Source: Phoebastria nigripes (lineage: Eukaryota > Chordata > Aves > Procellariiformes > Diomedeidae). From it: a stretch of 64,000 nt of DNA. The notes beneath the pieces were generated by a model. The model ran no database searches. It was not told the origin of the DNA and was given only the letters and a program-made list of their open reading frames with translations. The translations under genes and the position numbers were made by a program. Each line of letters starts with the position of its first letter. Positions within the stretch are counted from its first letter, which is position 1. This document shows, piece after piece, positions 36,159 through 49,295 of this stretch. Location: NCBI GenBank assembly GCA_035582835.1, contig JAYKAV010002397.1, positions 394,108 through 458,107 of the forward strand. Direction: 5' to 3'.

Positions 36159-39100
36159 AAGACTAGTAATTCTCATTAATGACTAGGTTGTTAGCATTGT
36201 TATTTTTGGTAATTCCAGGTTATTAATGTCCTTAGTTTTTCTGCATCTTATTGATGACTTAATCTGAGTGTCTGTTAAATGAAAAAATAGGTCCACTTTA
36301 CTAAAACTATCTTTCACAAAAATCAGAGAGTATCCTTTGAAGCTAGTTTTAAAATTAGTGTAGAATTAAGTTGAGAGAACAAAATCATTAAATTGTTTAG
36401 ACTAGAGGCAAAATTCAGACTGGCTGGTAAACACAATTATTAACACAAACCACACAACTCTGATGAAAGTGCTGACATTATCATTTAACATTTCCATTTG
36501 CCAAGTTCATCCTTCCACTAGAAAAGACATTTCCCCCCTAGAGTAACATTACTATAAGAGCAGCAAAGCAGTTTCAGGCAGAGTGGTTATCATGAGCTCA
36601 TTTACCATTGGGATTCAAGGTTAAAGGTTGTACCTAGATGCCACAAGGTCATTATTATCTCATGTTGGTAGCTATATATTCTGTTACATTTTATTATCCT
36701 TAAGGGCAAACAGCAGGCTAAACACCTATGTGCTAAAGAATATAATAGACATAATATAGTCTTCTAATTATACTTCATATCAAGAATGCATTTACAGTGT
36801 TTCTCTTCTAAAAAGTTGTACAGATGCAATGAAGTAATTCCCAAACAATTTAATCCACCTCATTGTCTTAATGGAACTTTATAGTATGCCTGGCTCCTTT
36901 TCCCTATAAATGCTTATGCATGTCCATACCTTTACACTGACTGTTCATTTGAGTGGTCACATGCTAGAGTGTCTGCAGGACCAGGCATAGTTTATCTTGC
37001 TTGTTTTTACTCACTTTTCTTAAGAAGGACTTAAAAATAGAATTTCTTGAAAAAGCTTTCATAGTACAGTTTATAAAGTCTTTTATGAAGTGCTATTAAA
37101 GTACGTAGTGACATCTTGCAATCATTAGTAAATATTAATAAAGCATTTATAACCTCTTTCAATTTAGAATGCTACCATTATCTTCCTAGCCAATATTAAC
37201 CAGTAGAAGTCAATGATCTACTTCTGCAGTTGGTGATTAATCTATTATGAGTTTTGGATTTAAAAATCTGAGTTACAGCTGGACTTTGGGAGAAAAACAG
37301 GTAACTTGGAAGAAAATGAAAGAACAAGTGAAAGTAAAATATTCTTATCCCTTATTATTCCCAATCTTAAGAAGTTTACCTAGACCAGGTCTGTGACCAA
37401 GATACACAAAATGTTAGACTGTATTTTACATGTGTGAAGATAAAAACTGGTTAATTCTCCTGCAGTCAGGCAGACAAAAACCACTGTGTGGACCATGAGA
37501 GTTTTCTTTCAAGATGCTTCTGTAACTGAACTATATAGCATATCCTACTTAGTAGCACAGCTGCAGCTTACACTTCTGTGCAAACTTTTGATAATATCTG
37601 CCGGTTCTGATATGTATATTTACATACACAAAGAAAAAAATCTTCTCTCAATACTTACTACATGAAGAAATTCACTTAATTTCTTCCATACATTACAAAT
37701 CAACTCAGAGCTTATTTTTACTGCAGGCTACTGTACTGAATTTATGAAGCTGAAAAGGATAATTTATTTCAATTAATCATTTCCTATCCTAAATATTATT
37801 CATGTTAAACATCTTTTCTTCTTGCATTAAAATATATATTTTAATATTTAAAATTACTATTTAAAATAATGCTTTAAACTCCTGAGCATGGATTCCTAGG
37901 CCTTCTGTCCCTGTTTTGGGCAATGGAGACAAACTAGTCAACTCACCCTACTAGTCAACTCACCCTAGAGAGAGGAGCTGTTGGAAACAGAAAAGATTGT
38001 GGCAGAATGCACAATGCTGGTTGCCAAATGACACTGTGGGTCAACAGCCATTTAACATATATTAAAGCAGTGCGTAGGCTGCTGCAGTCTATGCCAAGAC
38101 CAATGAATAACTCTTGCTTGGATGAGGATGCCTGGCTCATTTGCAGCTCTTTTCAACCTCCTGTGCTTATGGCTTCCTATCACATCTAAGAATGTAGTAA
38201 GTATTCAGGTTCTTTACCATAAAAAGATGATCAACTTCAAAGAATCATTTAAGAGATGGATCTTTGAAAACTGAAATTAAATCAAACATCAGCATTATTT
38301 TTATCAGCTATAAATTTTTACATACAAAATCAGATAAAGAAAGGCTAATCAAAAAAATCCTTTTGTTTGGAAATGTTTTAGTGAAAAATTCCTTCAGATG
38401 ATACATTTTTGTTTGTAGAGCATAAGAAATTTCAAATCACATTTTGGCAAATTTTAAGCATCTGACACTGAGGAATATGATGGGAATATTCAGCACTAGC
38501 AGCTCCCCTTCAGTGTAGCCTAAGAAATGAACATTAGTGCTAGTCAGACATTTTCTGACAAGACAGATTCTAACCAGGTTTTGTCAAAACTGAGACTTTT
38601 GGTAGGAGGTTTTGCAGCAAGATAAAAGTTCTGATCAAAACTAGAGGCAGAATCTGATCTCAAAAGAGGCCACTGATTACAGGCGGTTAAGGAAAATTCA
38701 CCTTTATTAACACCACCAAATGCCCTGTAGTTGTTTGAAATTTTCAGGAGATGGACANCTTGGTGAGAGAGGTAGCTCAAAGTGACTTTTTGATTTCCCT
38801 AAACAAATGACTAGTGCAATTTAACAGTTTAACTGTACCTCGCATAAACAGGGTTGGAACCTGTTTCTGATGTTTTGGACTCTGGACATGTTCTGTGTGA
38901 TACATGCAACTTCATGTTTGCCCAGAATTTCCAACATGCTCATGGGAAGAGGTCCTATAGTATGCAATCCACTTGACTGCCTTTACATTCAGCTGGACCT
39001 GTCTCTGTAGTACAGCCAATTACTCCATCCTTAGAACATTTAATGGTGGTGCATAAGCAGACATTCATGTTTCTGTCCTGCCAGATTTTGAAATTGAACC

Positions 39101-41387
39101 CCTTCCGATGGGAACAATATAACCAACAGACTGTCTGCTATTCTGTGCCAAAGCTGATTAATCTTAAACTAGTAGTTCCTCTGCAGGGGAAGAACCTCTT
39201 CCTCTAAAAGTAATAGTTTGTCCAAAGATGGAACCAATTTAGAAATTCTTGAAAGATTTTATTTAATTGAAAAATTACTTTTTCACCATCTTTAGCTCTG
39301 CTTTTTTATCTTATCTGTATTAATACATAAAATTGAAAGTCTTCTGAATTCACAAGAGCAACTCAAATAGTGGGAAGAATAAATTTATTTTATTTTTATT
39401 CTTTTTCTACAGGTTTTCCTTTAATTACAATCACCATTACATTCAGTGGTAAAACCCCCAAAACCTCAGCAACTGCCCTAACAGCAAAAGCCATATGCAA
39501 ATAACATCATATTATTCTAATAAATAATGTACACCCTGTATAATTTTCTGGAGTTTTCAGTTGTGTCCTGTGGTTTTGTTGAGCTTTCAATTAATTTTCC
39601 AGTTTAAAATAAAAGGTGGAAAACCTTTCTGTCAAAATATTTTCCATGGTAATCTGTTCCCCCTTGCTTTACCAAACACTGTCTTAACACTTTAAACATC
39701 TTCCCAGATTCCCTTCAGATAGCATAGTATTTTAAATATGTCCATATATATATGCATTGCCAATTCAGCTAATAGGAATAGACACACGCTACACAAGCTA
39801 CATTTTGCCCTTCCAATATTTTCCATGGGTTTTGGATTATGTTCTGTTCAAATAAGTTAAGTAGCAGTATTACAGCTTTGCAGTGGCTGCTAACTTTAAC
39901 CTTTGTACTACTGATGTTAAAACATGCTTCATTTTGGTTCTAGCCTTTTGTGCTGGGGTTTAAATATTTTCGTGAGGACATCCAGGTACATTTTAAGACT
40001 ACTTGCCAGTATTGTTAGTTTGGTTGCTACGCCTGATTTCTATGCATGCATGTGGGTAAAAAGATATATTTAGGACTTTTTTTTTTTTGGTTAAAAAAAG
40101 TGCTAGTGGGGGAGGTATTACGTTCCTTCAAGTTGAACACAGTACTTGCTAATTTCTGGCACACAACATTCATCTCCTAGCATTATGTCACTTGTCAAGC
40201 CTTGAGATCTTCCATGGCCAGAACTGACATAATATGTCAAACGTTTACAAAACTTCATTTTCCAAGTGCTTTTAGAATGAATGATGTAGCACCATTCATG
40301 TAATAACAGCAGATAACCTGAAATATCTTACACAGATAGGTTTTCCAAAATGTAGCAGCTATTGGAAATCTGTCATGGTATGTAAATTTTTTTAATGGAC
40401 TTTCAGTAAATTTTCATATTACTTTTTAAAGATTCTACTGATTTTAGTCTCATAAAGGGATAGAACTAATATTGCTGAAAAGTGCTGTCCTATGTTATTT
40501 TTTTTCCTCTGTGAACTAGTTATTAGATTTCCATTTCTATAAGAAACAAAATACTGAGCATTAGTTGTTTTAATCTGTAGTCACATTATATTAGCTACTG
40601 ACATTGCATCCTAATGCTCTCCTACCTGTATTCGTCTCTTATTTTTTTCATCTTATACAGTGCTCTACCTGATATGCCTACCATCTATCTTTCATACTGC
40701 ACTGTGAAGTCCTGCCCGTATTTGGAGATAAGTACTATAGTAAGAGAAATGGAGGATGAATTTCAGAATGCTATTTCTGATGTTGTGATCTCCTACTATG
40801 TATATGGTTTTGTCAGCAAAATGATTTTAATACATTTCTCCATTTTTTAAATGATGGTTGCTATTTTCTTAAGTATTTTAATATGTATGATTAGTATGTC
40901 TAGAAATAGTAGACTACACGGTGTGAGATAATATATTTTTTAATCACGTTAATTCTTTTTGTAGTAAGTGATCAATATTATAGTAGCTTCATAACAGACA
41001 TCTTACTTTAAAGCTTGAACCAAGAACTATGCGATTTCATAGCAAAAGCTGTTCATGTTTCATAGCAAAAGAAACACAGGCTGTCTGAGTAGGTTTTGTA
41101 GAAGGCAACCTTGAGTCCCTGAGTATCGGATACTCTGTTCTTTTTCTGTAATGTTTTCTTTGTAAAATATAAAGCATTTCAAACTATGGATGTGAATATT
41201 TTATTTAATTTCCAAGTGACTTATTGTGAATTGTACTTCATCACCAACTGGTCTTTGTCACTAAACACACAACAAGCTGCTTTGCTTCCTGTATTCTGAA
41301 ATACCGCATTACACTGTGTTCAATAAATAGATTCTGTTTGTGCATTAAATGATATTTATTTCCTTTTGTCTACTGACCATCTTTTAA

Positions 41388-41885
41388 AATCACAGAATGA
41401 TAGAAAAGTAGGGCTGGAAGGGACTTCAGGAAGTCATGTAGTTCACTCACTGCCTAAAACAAGATCAAATATACCTGTATTATTCCTGATAGTTGTTTGT
41501 CAAACCCATTCTTAAAAACTATCAGAGATGGAAATTCTTGAAACCTCCCCAGGCAATATTCTCCAGACCTTCACTATCTCTACTATTAGAAAGTTTTCCC
41601 CAAAGCCTAATCTGAATATTGTTTTTTTCATTAATTTAAGCCCTTTACTTCTCATCCTTTCTAAAAAGGACATTGTGAATAGATAGTTCTTCTACTCCTG
41701 CAGCAACCTTCTAGGTACTTGTAGCTGGTTTCCTTCCTGAGTGAAGTCCATTTCTTCAATCATGGATATGTTCCCATGACTTATGGGCATTACTGTTTTT
41801 GTTCTCTAGATTGTCTCCAGCAGTGTGAATCTTCAGGTGCCATCCTTAGCACTCTGAGGCCATAGTAGTGCTGAGCAGACACATT
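41388..41885 (-). mobile_element. Older CR1/L3-type LINE 3' fragment, minus strand
   Basis: On the plus strand it begins AATCACAGAATGATAGAAAA and then gggctggaagggacttcagg, with later blocks in family order: the caaacccattcttaaaaact block, gatggaaattcttgaaacct, gaaagttttccccaa, taagccctttacttctcatc, gtctccagcagtgtgaatc and a final gcactctgaggccatagta block. This corresponds to about 500 bases of ORF2 C-terminus plus the 3' UTR, read on the minus strand. Divergence is clearly higher than in the 19-kb copy. The 5' limit (plus-strand right edge) is approximate. Confidence 0.88.
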
Positions 41886-43256
41886 TTTTTAAAATGTCCA
41901 AGAGCTCTTATCTGTTGGCCTTGTGTGTAGATGAACTCCTAGAAGAGAGATTGGCAAGGTAAAGGGAAAGTCCAAAATGTGGAGACTTAAGTAAGTACTC
42001 TGAGATCTCGGTTCTGCAATTTAGGATTGGGGTTCTGGAAGCAGAGCTGGCATGTCCAACTGGTCTGTGACTAAATCAACTCATCAGCCGCTTCCCCACA
42101 CCACCATGCAGTGCACTAGTTTGAACAAGTGGCTGTAGCATCAGTGTGGTAGAATTGACTTTGTGCTGCACTGTACAGAGGGGAGAGTTCCTCCATCCCT
42201 AATTCTCATATAGTGATCCCCTGTGTAGCCTGGCTGCATCAGCTGTGTGTCCTAGGGTTTGGCTCCCAAAGGGTACAATAAAGCATAAATACCAGNCTAG
42301 CTTCTTCAGAAGCTAGCTCTTCAGAATTATGCAAAAAGAGGACATGGTTCATGCGAGTGCTTGCATGGAAGCAACATACTGTACTCCACAGTTTTCAATC
42401 TGTTCAGGTGAAAATGCAGAGGTAGTGCTATTTACCACTAGGTCAAACAGCTGTAAAAAATTCCAGAGTTTAATACTGTGTGAGTGAAAAGATAGTTTAT
42501 GTTAAACCTTCATAAAAATGGAAGACATACTGGGCAAATTCCTGACCCTATTGAGGTCCACAGAAAATCTTCCAAGGTGCCAGAATTGCTCATTGATTTG
42601 TTATACATTAGGTGCTTGAGCTGTGCCTACCTACATTGGAACATAAAGCTGAATTCATATTCAAGATCACATGGATAACTAATATATACCTTTCACATAA
42701 GGAATTCAGTGAATAACTGACTGAATGACTTAAGTCATTTTTTCAGAGGACTCTATTCTGCGCTCGTAAGTGCATCTATTTATCACATTTTTCTTACCAT
42801 TAATTTCTTACTAGTGGAACATGCCCTGTTCTTAAGTTGCATTACCGTTGTTTATCTGTCCTTGGTCCCTCCTCTCCTAAAATCTTATACTGTTGAAAAG
42901 ACAGTAAGTGTGTGCTGTTTGCATAACAGAAGCTGAGGCATTCATTGAGATGTGCTCTGCATGTATTCTTTTTGTTACTGAATGTGATAATACAAGTAGA
43001 GTGTGTTAAGGAGCCAATTCTTTCATACAAGAAAACCTGTCATACAGACTGTCCGTCTTCAGTGTATGATATTACAACTAATCAAGTGTTAGGCTTCCTC
43101 TAATGCTTTGCTTTTTGCCCACAGNTAATCTTGTGCAACTAGCAATGAGACCACATTGCATGATATGAAAACATTCTTAAGAACATCTCAGGGACAGACT
43201 TCATTACACATCACCATGACTCTTAGAACAAATTATATGTATTTTATGTAGTCCAG
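41886..43256. other. Unique non-coding DNA with a 9-bp hairpin
   Basis: No gene is recognised. At 42297-42316 the arms CTAGCTTCT and AGAAGCTAG form a perfect 9-bp stem around TC, directly after an undetermined base at 42296. Another undetermined base is at 43125. Confidence 0.5.
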
Positions 43257-43270
43257 GTTACCATGGTAAA
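43257..43270. promoter_or_regulatory. X-box-like near-palindrome GTTACCATGGTAAA
   Basis: This agrees with the RFX X-box consensus (GTTRCCATGGYAAC) at 13 of 14 positions and is the best such match in the window. Regulatory role is inference. Confidence 0.3.
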
Positions 43271-46200
43271 TATTTTCTTCTTTAATAGAGAAAAAAATGA
43301 AAAAGAGAAAAGAATACATGTAAAACTTGTTTTTAAGGAAAGCAACACTACGTTAAGCAACGCTATCTTAAGCTATGAAGTGTGGCGGTGTTTCAAAGTT
43401 TTTCAGTAAATAAACCCCAATACTTCATTCCATTAAACCAAAACAAAAAAAAATCTGACAGACTTCCTTAAATATGCAAATTCCTCAAGTGCAATATTGT
43501 TGAAATGGCCAAAAGACAGCTATGCTAGGAGCACAGAAGAAAGCATATAATACATTGTACAAGCACTAGCTTGATTCAGCTAACACAGAGTCCAGAAGTT
43601 CAGTGTTCACCCTTTAAAATGAAAATTGTCGAGTAGCGTCATGGAGTTCCATACTTTTTCCTTCAATATTCACACTTACCACTTTTACATTTGACATTGC
43701 AGTCAGGCTAGGATCTCAACTTAGGATCTGAACGTCCTCGTTTTATTCCTTGCAGACATATTGCTACTGGCAAGAATGAATCCGTAAGTCAGCCTCTGCC
43801 TCGCTATGGCACCTGAAGGTAGTGCCGCAAACTTGACACAAGTGCAATCNCAGAGAACTGGATATTAATCTCACAGTTCAACCTGAACAAATTACAGCTC
43901 CAGAAAAAAGGTGAAAGCAACACTAAAACTTTTCTTTAAAGAAGAGTTACTCTGTTTCAGCCCACTCTGATGTGGACCTGTTTCTCAACCCAAAGTTTGA
44001 AAGGATTGACTGGCGCACTGGAAGGTGGAACCTTTTTTGTCTCTCTTCTGTGCAGAATAAGAGATAAATGCTGCCTACCTCATTTGTTTCCAGTAAAGCA
44101 AGGAGCTTAGATACGTGCAAAAAGAAGCCATTCCATGCCCACCCTCCTCTCCTGCCCAGATGTACAATGGGGCCTTTCCTCACAATTTCACTGAAGACAA
44201 TGGCCTTGGAGACATTACTCGGGTAGAGGGTAGCCTGCAATCCAAATGCGCTAATTACTGCCCAAGATTCTTGCCAACACAATCTCTCTTGATCAGAGAG
44301 GTAACAGTAGGTGACTTCCAAATAACAGTATGTTTTCAGAGCATTGCATCTAAACGTTTCAGGAAATAGCACCAGCTACTGAGGATTTTGTACTAGTATT
44401 AGCCAGTATTACCAGCTTCTGGTACAGGCAAGTACGGTACACTTCAGGGATAGCATCAATTGCTTTCACTTCAGGAAAACATCACTTGCTTTGTGTCATG
44501 ACTAAAACCTATTTGCTGGCTTTGATTAAAATGCAGAACAAAGGTCCTGATTGTGGTTTCCTACAATCCATCACTCAAATATCCCTGGAAATTTTTCATG
44601 TTTATTGCATTGCTTACATGAGAGTCTAATTTGTGTATTTTTATTATGAATTCACTTAAGGCTTCTTCTGTAATTTCATATGACTAATACTTTTTTTTCC
44701 CTGTTGTTAAGTGTTGTGGAGAGCTGTTTTGTAGTGTTGGCAGAAACCATTCTTCGTCCATGAACATAGTTGGAACATAGTTGGACTTCAGCANTGGATA
44801 TAGCTATACCTATACAGTTTGCAAAAGCAGTGCCTTATTTTGATTTTGTGTCCTTTTGGTTGGAAAATGTAAATTCACTATCCTCATTACCATTGTATTC
44901 AATGTTAATGTTATTCTATGTTAATGTGGTGCTAATATCTCTAGTTGGTAAGAATGCTCCAGAGAGTGTATTTTCATGTATTTGATGGAAACAAGGGAAA
45001 GCTATTGCTGTAATTATTATTACATTGTATGATCTAAAAATATTCTTTAATTTATCATCCCCAAATAAGAAATTTTTGAGCTTAACCAGTTTACTTTCAC
45101 AGCCTTCCCTGGGTTTAAAAAAAAAGGAGGGGTTATCAACCAATCCAGAGAATATCATGAATTGTTGCAGTCTTTTAAGTCTTTCACAGTAAACTTAAAG
45201 TCTAAACAATAAAAACAGATAAATAGAGGAAATGTCAAACTGAATTCTGGGTAATGATCAGATCAGCATGCTTTTATACAATTTCCATCACTTTGAATTT
45301 TAAATCACCTTTTAAAGGGCACTAAAGCATTCTTGCAAATTAGTCTGCACTCCAATTAATGCACCCAACATGACAATAAGACCAGTTTCAGCTTGGCTAA
45401 GCAGACCAGTCAACCAGGAGGATGTGACTTGAGGACTTGGAGAGCCTGTGCCTCCACCTTTTTTTCCTCTCTCTTCACAGCAGCTTAGGTCCAATTAGGC
45501 CAGTTAATCTGCCTAAAACCATTGGAAGGGAAGGATTTCTCTAATAAAGATGAAGCAAAGTCTGAGAGGACATACAAATTAAGTCTACTCTTTTCAAAAG
45601 ACAGAAAATTCCAAGACTTCCCTCAGCCATATATCTTAAAGACGTACTTCTTTCAGTTGAGACCAAACTATTTTTCTTCACAGGGATTTTAACTTTAAGA
45701 GATCTTTCTGTGACATTTGTTAACACGTAAAGGATTTCTCTTTTGTCTATTTATTTTTCATACTGTGCTCATTTTTGACATCCATTAAATTTTATAAGAC
45801 TAGACTGCAAGCGGTAGTGATGAGAAATGCCAGGTCGCATTACAAGAAAATGTTCATAAATAGAAATGACTTTGTGTTTTTCAATCGAGAAGTAAATAAT
45901 ACTTGCATGAATATATAGGTATTTGAGTAGCCTGATCTGCAATTTTGGAAAGGAAAATTGAAGGGGGCTGAAAAACAAATTATAAATACATGCTCATACA
46001 TGAAACACATTTTAACAAGTTGAAACATAAAATACTTGCAGAATGGATAAATCATTTTACACAGTATTTAGCTCACTCACTCCAAAAAAAGAAACAGTAA
46101 ACAGTCTCAGTCCTCTTTATCCTTATCACTGGTGCATGGGAACTACATGGTATACTCACAGCACACTGTTAGAACTTTCTCATTTCTATTGTGCTTCACT

Positions 46201-49144
46201 TATGTTATTTGATTCAATTTTCTACGTAAAAATCTAAGATGTCTTATTTCAACAAAATCAGATGAGAAACATTCAGTCAGATGCAAAAAAATAAATATTG
46301 GTTTTGGAATCGCTTCCATTTCTCCTCAGAGAGCTCATGCTTCTCTTGACTGCTGCTGGTTTTTCATATCTTGAACCAGCATTTGGGGTGGGGGGGAGAA
46401 GCTTTAGTGCCTCTAGTTCACCAACAGCATTTGATGCATTGCAGCCAAAGATACTAGTTTGAGTTCCTGTGGCAAAATGTTAGACTGCTCAGAAATGATT
46501 GGCAGGGTTACAAAAGAAAAAATATAGAAAAGGCCTGAAACTTTTTTTTTTAAATTAAAAAAGTGATATAGAGGTTTAATGATACTGAAGATAACTTTAT
46601 GTTCTCTACCGCTAGAGTCAAAATTTTCCTATTTACTTTGGCAACAAAAGGTTCTGCTGCTTTTTCACAAGCCCTTTTTGTTAAGAAATTTCTAATCACT
46701 TCCCTTGGAGTCCTTGGCTCTGACATAAATTTTGTTCAGAAACGTGCAAAAATTTCTTCTTTTTCAGCATCCACACACTAAGGAAAACATTGTGTTTAAA
46801 ATAAAACTGCAGATTTTCCTACTCTTTCTTTTGTCTAACACAAAAGCCACTAAAGTAATGATATTTATAATGGGCCATTTATTTTGTCGTCATATATATC
46901 GTGTACCTTCTGTTGATATTCCATCCCACCTCTCTTTCCTGATGTCAAGAGGCAATTCTGAGCACATTAGCATGTTAGCAAATAAGCCAGTTGGCTGATC
47001 AATTGGTCAACCACTGACTTCACCACAGTTCAACCTGATCCCTACTCCTTAGAGCCATGTTGACAAGCTGGTTTCTCCAGCTACTGTCTGAAGCTAGTGG
47101 TATACTCAGCTGCCCCAAAACAGATTGTTCTTTTATTTGGATCTAAGCTTAATCTAAATACTTTAACTGAAGGGAGAGATCAATGGCATTGGTAAACTAT
47201 TTTTTATTAATCAAGCTGCGCTTTGGCAACAACTTCCTTCCTTCGTTTGAGGTAGCCCCAGTACAGCTGATAAGAGAGGTTAGTGTAGTCCTGCTGATGT
47301 ACATAATGCTTTATACCTGCAGAGCTTATATTCTAAAAAAATACCAAGACAGGCCAGACCCTATAAAATTCCACATACCTCCATGTACCAAAGGGCACTG
47401 ATTGTTAAGCCCTGGGATTCCCCATCCCAGTGTGCCAGCTATGCCAGTTTTGCTTCTTGATTCATGGATTCAGTTGAGTGTGCTCCTTTTTTTTTTTTTC
47501 ATTGTACTTTTCTTTCACACCTTATTCAACTAACAACAGCTTTGTTTGAAATAATGGCTGAGCAGCCACAAAGAGGCATGAAGGTTGCAGATGAGAGAAC
47601 ATTGAGAAAGGACTTAGATTTAGAAAGCAAATTTTGGACATAATAGTTGAAACACAGGAGTAAGAAAATATACTGGGAAAAGAAAACTATCAACATAAAT
47701 GATCAGAAGAAGAAAAGCGAGAATAAGACAGCACTGCAAGAAAAGCTGAGTAAAAAGCTAGCAAAAGAGAATGTCATATCACAAGTACCAGAAGAGTAAA
47801 TAAAAAAAAAAAAAGGAAGTATTGATTAAATGTGACCAATCAGTAGTTTTAATTTGATTTTGTCATTTAAATGACATTTAAATAAATGCCATTTATCTAG
47901 GCATTCAAATATACTTCAATTTGCCACACCTTTTNCAATTTGCAAAAGAGAGATCAATAGCATTCTCCAGCAGGGGAGAAAGGATGGTAAGTATGAACAG
48001 GAGTGTGATATTACAGAATAAAGTCTCAATTCAACAAAAAACATTTCAGTGCCCATTTGAAGCTCAGTAATCTCTTATGCTCTACAGAAAGTATTTCTAT
48101 ATTCTTAGTAATACCCTACACGTCATTAATTCCTAGACTGCCAAAACATTGTTTTTCAATTTTTTACTTCCTTCTTCCTCAAGCAATTCTACTTCTATAG
48201 GACCCCATGTGAAGTGGCATGCTACTCAGTAGGGTAGGAATGTTACAATGTCAACCTGAGGGTTAATCTCCAAATTATCTATTGTTTGTTTGTCTTGCAT
48301 TCTCTAACAATTCTTCTATACTAACTGATCTTCCTTCCTCAGGTTTTATTTAAAAAAGAAAAAAGAAGAAAAACTGAAAAGGATGATACAGCCTGCACTA
48401 TATTATTGTTATCTGTTATCAGTTACTGGTCTTTGTTTCCCTATTCAGAGTCAGAGATATAACAATGTTAAATAAAACCATGCATTAGTCTATCACAAAC
48501 AGGAAGGGAATAATTAAAATAAGCAAAGGCCAAGTTGCCAAAACACTGTGTGGGTTACTGGGGAAATCAGATATACCTGTGCAGTTCCAGAATCTGAGCA
48601 AAGCGCCTACTGTACAATACGTGATGGTGTAACAGAAAATTTGCTTTAAAAATGAATGGAAGGACATGAAAGAAAACCCTAGCAACCGCCACACATATAC
48701 CTAATTACAAATAGGAAGTATTGCATGAAATGAAATTAAACTTTTTGATAGATCAAAGCATTCTTCTGCAATAAAAAGGAATTATTCTACTGTACATTTA
48801 AATAGCATAACTGAATTGTAGTAGGGGATAGCATGAGTACTGTAAGACAAAATTGAACTAATACAAGAGGTGTTATAAGGTTTGCCTTGTGCATCAACTA
48901 GCTGAAGCATGATACACAAATACAATTATCCAGGTCAACTAATAAAGAAAATAAACTGCATGGCAAAAAAAAGCTAAATATCATCTAAAAACTTTAAGTA
49001 ATAACTGACATCTAATATTTTGCATATTTGTTCACTAAGTTCTGTGTACATTTATGGATAAAATGACTGGCATCAAGTACCAGTTCCCATTCAGGAAGAG
49101 GCTGCTATGTTTTCCTGAGCACTCTTTCTGCAGTGTTTCATGTT
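43271..49144. other. Unique AT-rich non-coding DNA
   Basis: No gene is recognised. A minus-strand open frame of 141 codons (43947-44372) lacks any domain I know and overlaps a plus-strand frame of 84 codons, so coding is doubtful. Other landmarks are an exact 11-bp duplication (44762-44783), a 16-bp perfect palindrome (47861-47876), A-runs (47802-47814) and undetermined bases at 43850, 44794 and 47935. 45330-45520 has a mixed composition and might be a conserved element. Confidence 0.5.
47861..47876. repeat. 16-bp perfect palindrome TGTCATTTAAATGACA
   Basis: The sequence equals its own reverse complement over 16 bases. The outer TGTCA/TGACA half-sites match the MEIS/TGIF homeodomain consensus and the centre is TTTAAA. 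It is either a symmetric binding site or chance. Confidence 0.45.
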
Positions 49145-49295
49145 AGGGAGCTCGGTGGTCTGGGCACAAGCCTCCAAGCAGGGAGGTGACTCCTCCTAGT
49201 TCAGGCTGAGCTACTGGTTTGGTCAGCACCATAGACAAATCATCTGGCCTCTCTGTTTTTCAGTTGGTCGTGATGGAAAATTGTGAAAAGCAAGA
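49145..49295 (+). mobile_element. MIR-like (CORE) SINE remnant
   Basis: The order of blocks fits a MIR-type tRNA-derived SINE: gggagctcggtggtctgggc at the tRNA-like head, then ctagttcaggctgagct, then acaaatcatctggcctctct, ctgtttttcagttggtc and ggaaaattgtg, matching the 'caagtcatttcacctctctg...cctcagtttcc...tgtaaaatgg' core. It is strongly diverged, as expected of an old amniote SINE. Whether it belongs to MIR or a related CORE-SINE family cannot be settled by eye. Confidence 0.6.

Larger units (their letters stand above)
34982..41387. other. Unique AT-rich non-coding DNA between two CR1 tails
   Basis: No gene is recognised. An exact 17-bp tandem duplication lies at 37933-37966 and an undetermined base at 38758. 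Several CCATGG/TATGG-centred near-palindromes occur. Open frames are under 80 codons. Confidence 0.5.

Noticed and set aside
38860..39250. Possible endogenous retroviral or LTR remnant
   Set aside because: Mixed composition only; no LTR ends, primer-binding site or polyprotein motif could be identified.
43947..44372. 141-codon minus-strand open frame overlapping an 84-codon plus-strand frame
   Set aside because: No family resemblance and frames open on both strands; coding potential not supported.
47320..47380. 'agagcttatattctaa' block as an interspersed-repeat tail
   Set aside because: Resembles a common amniote repeat phrase but is too short and isolated to support.
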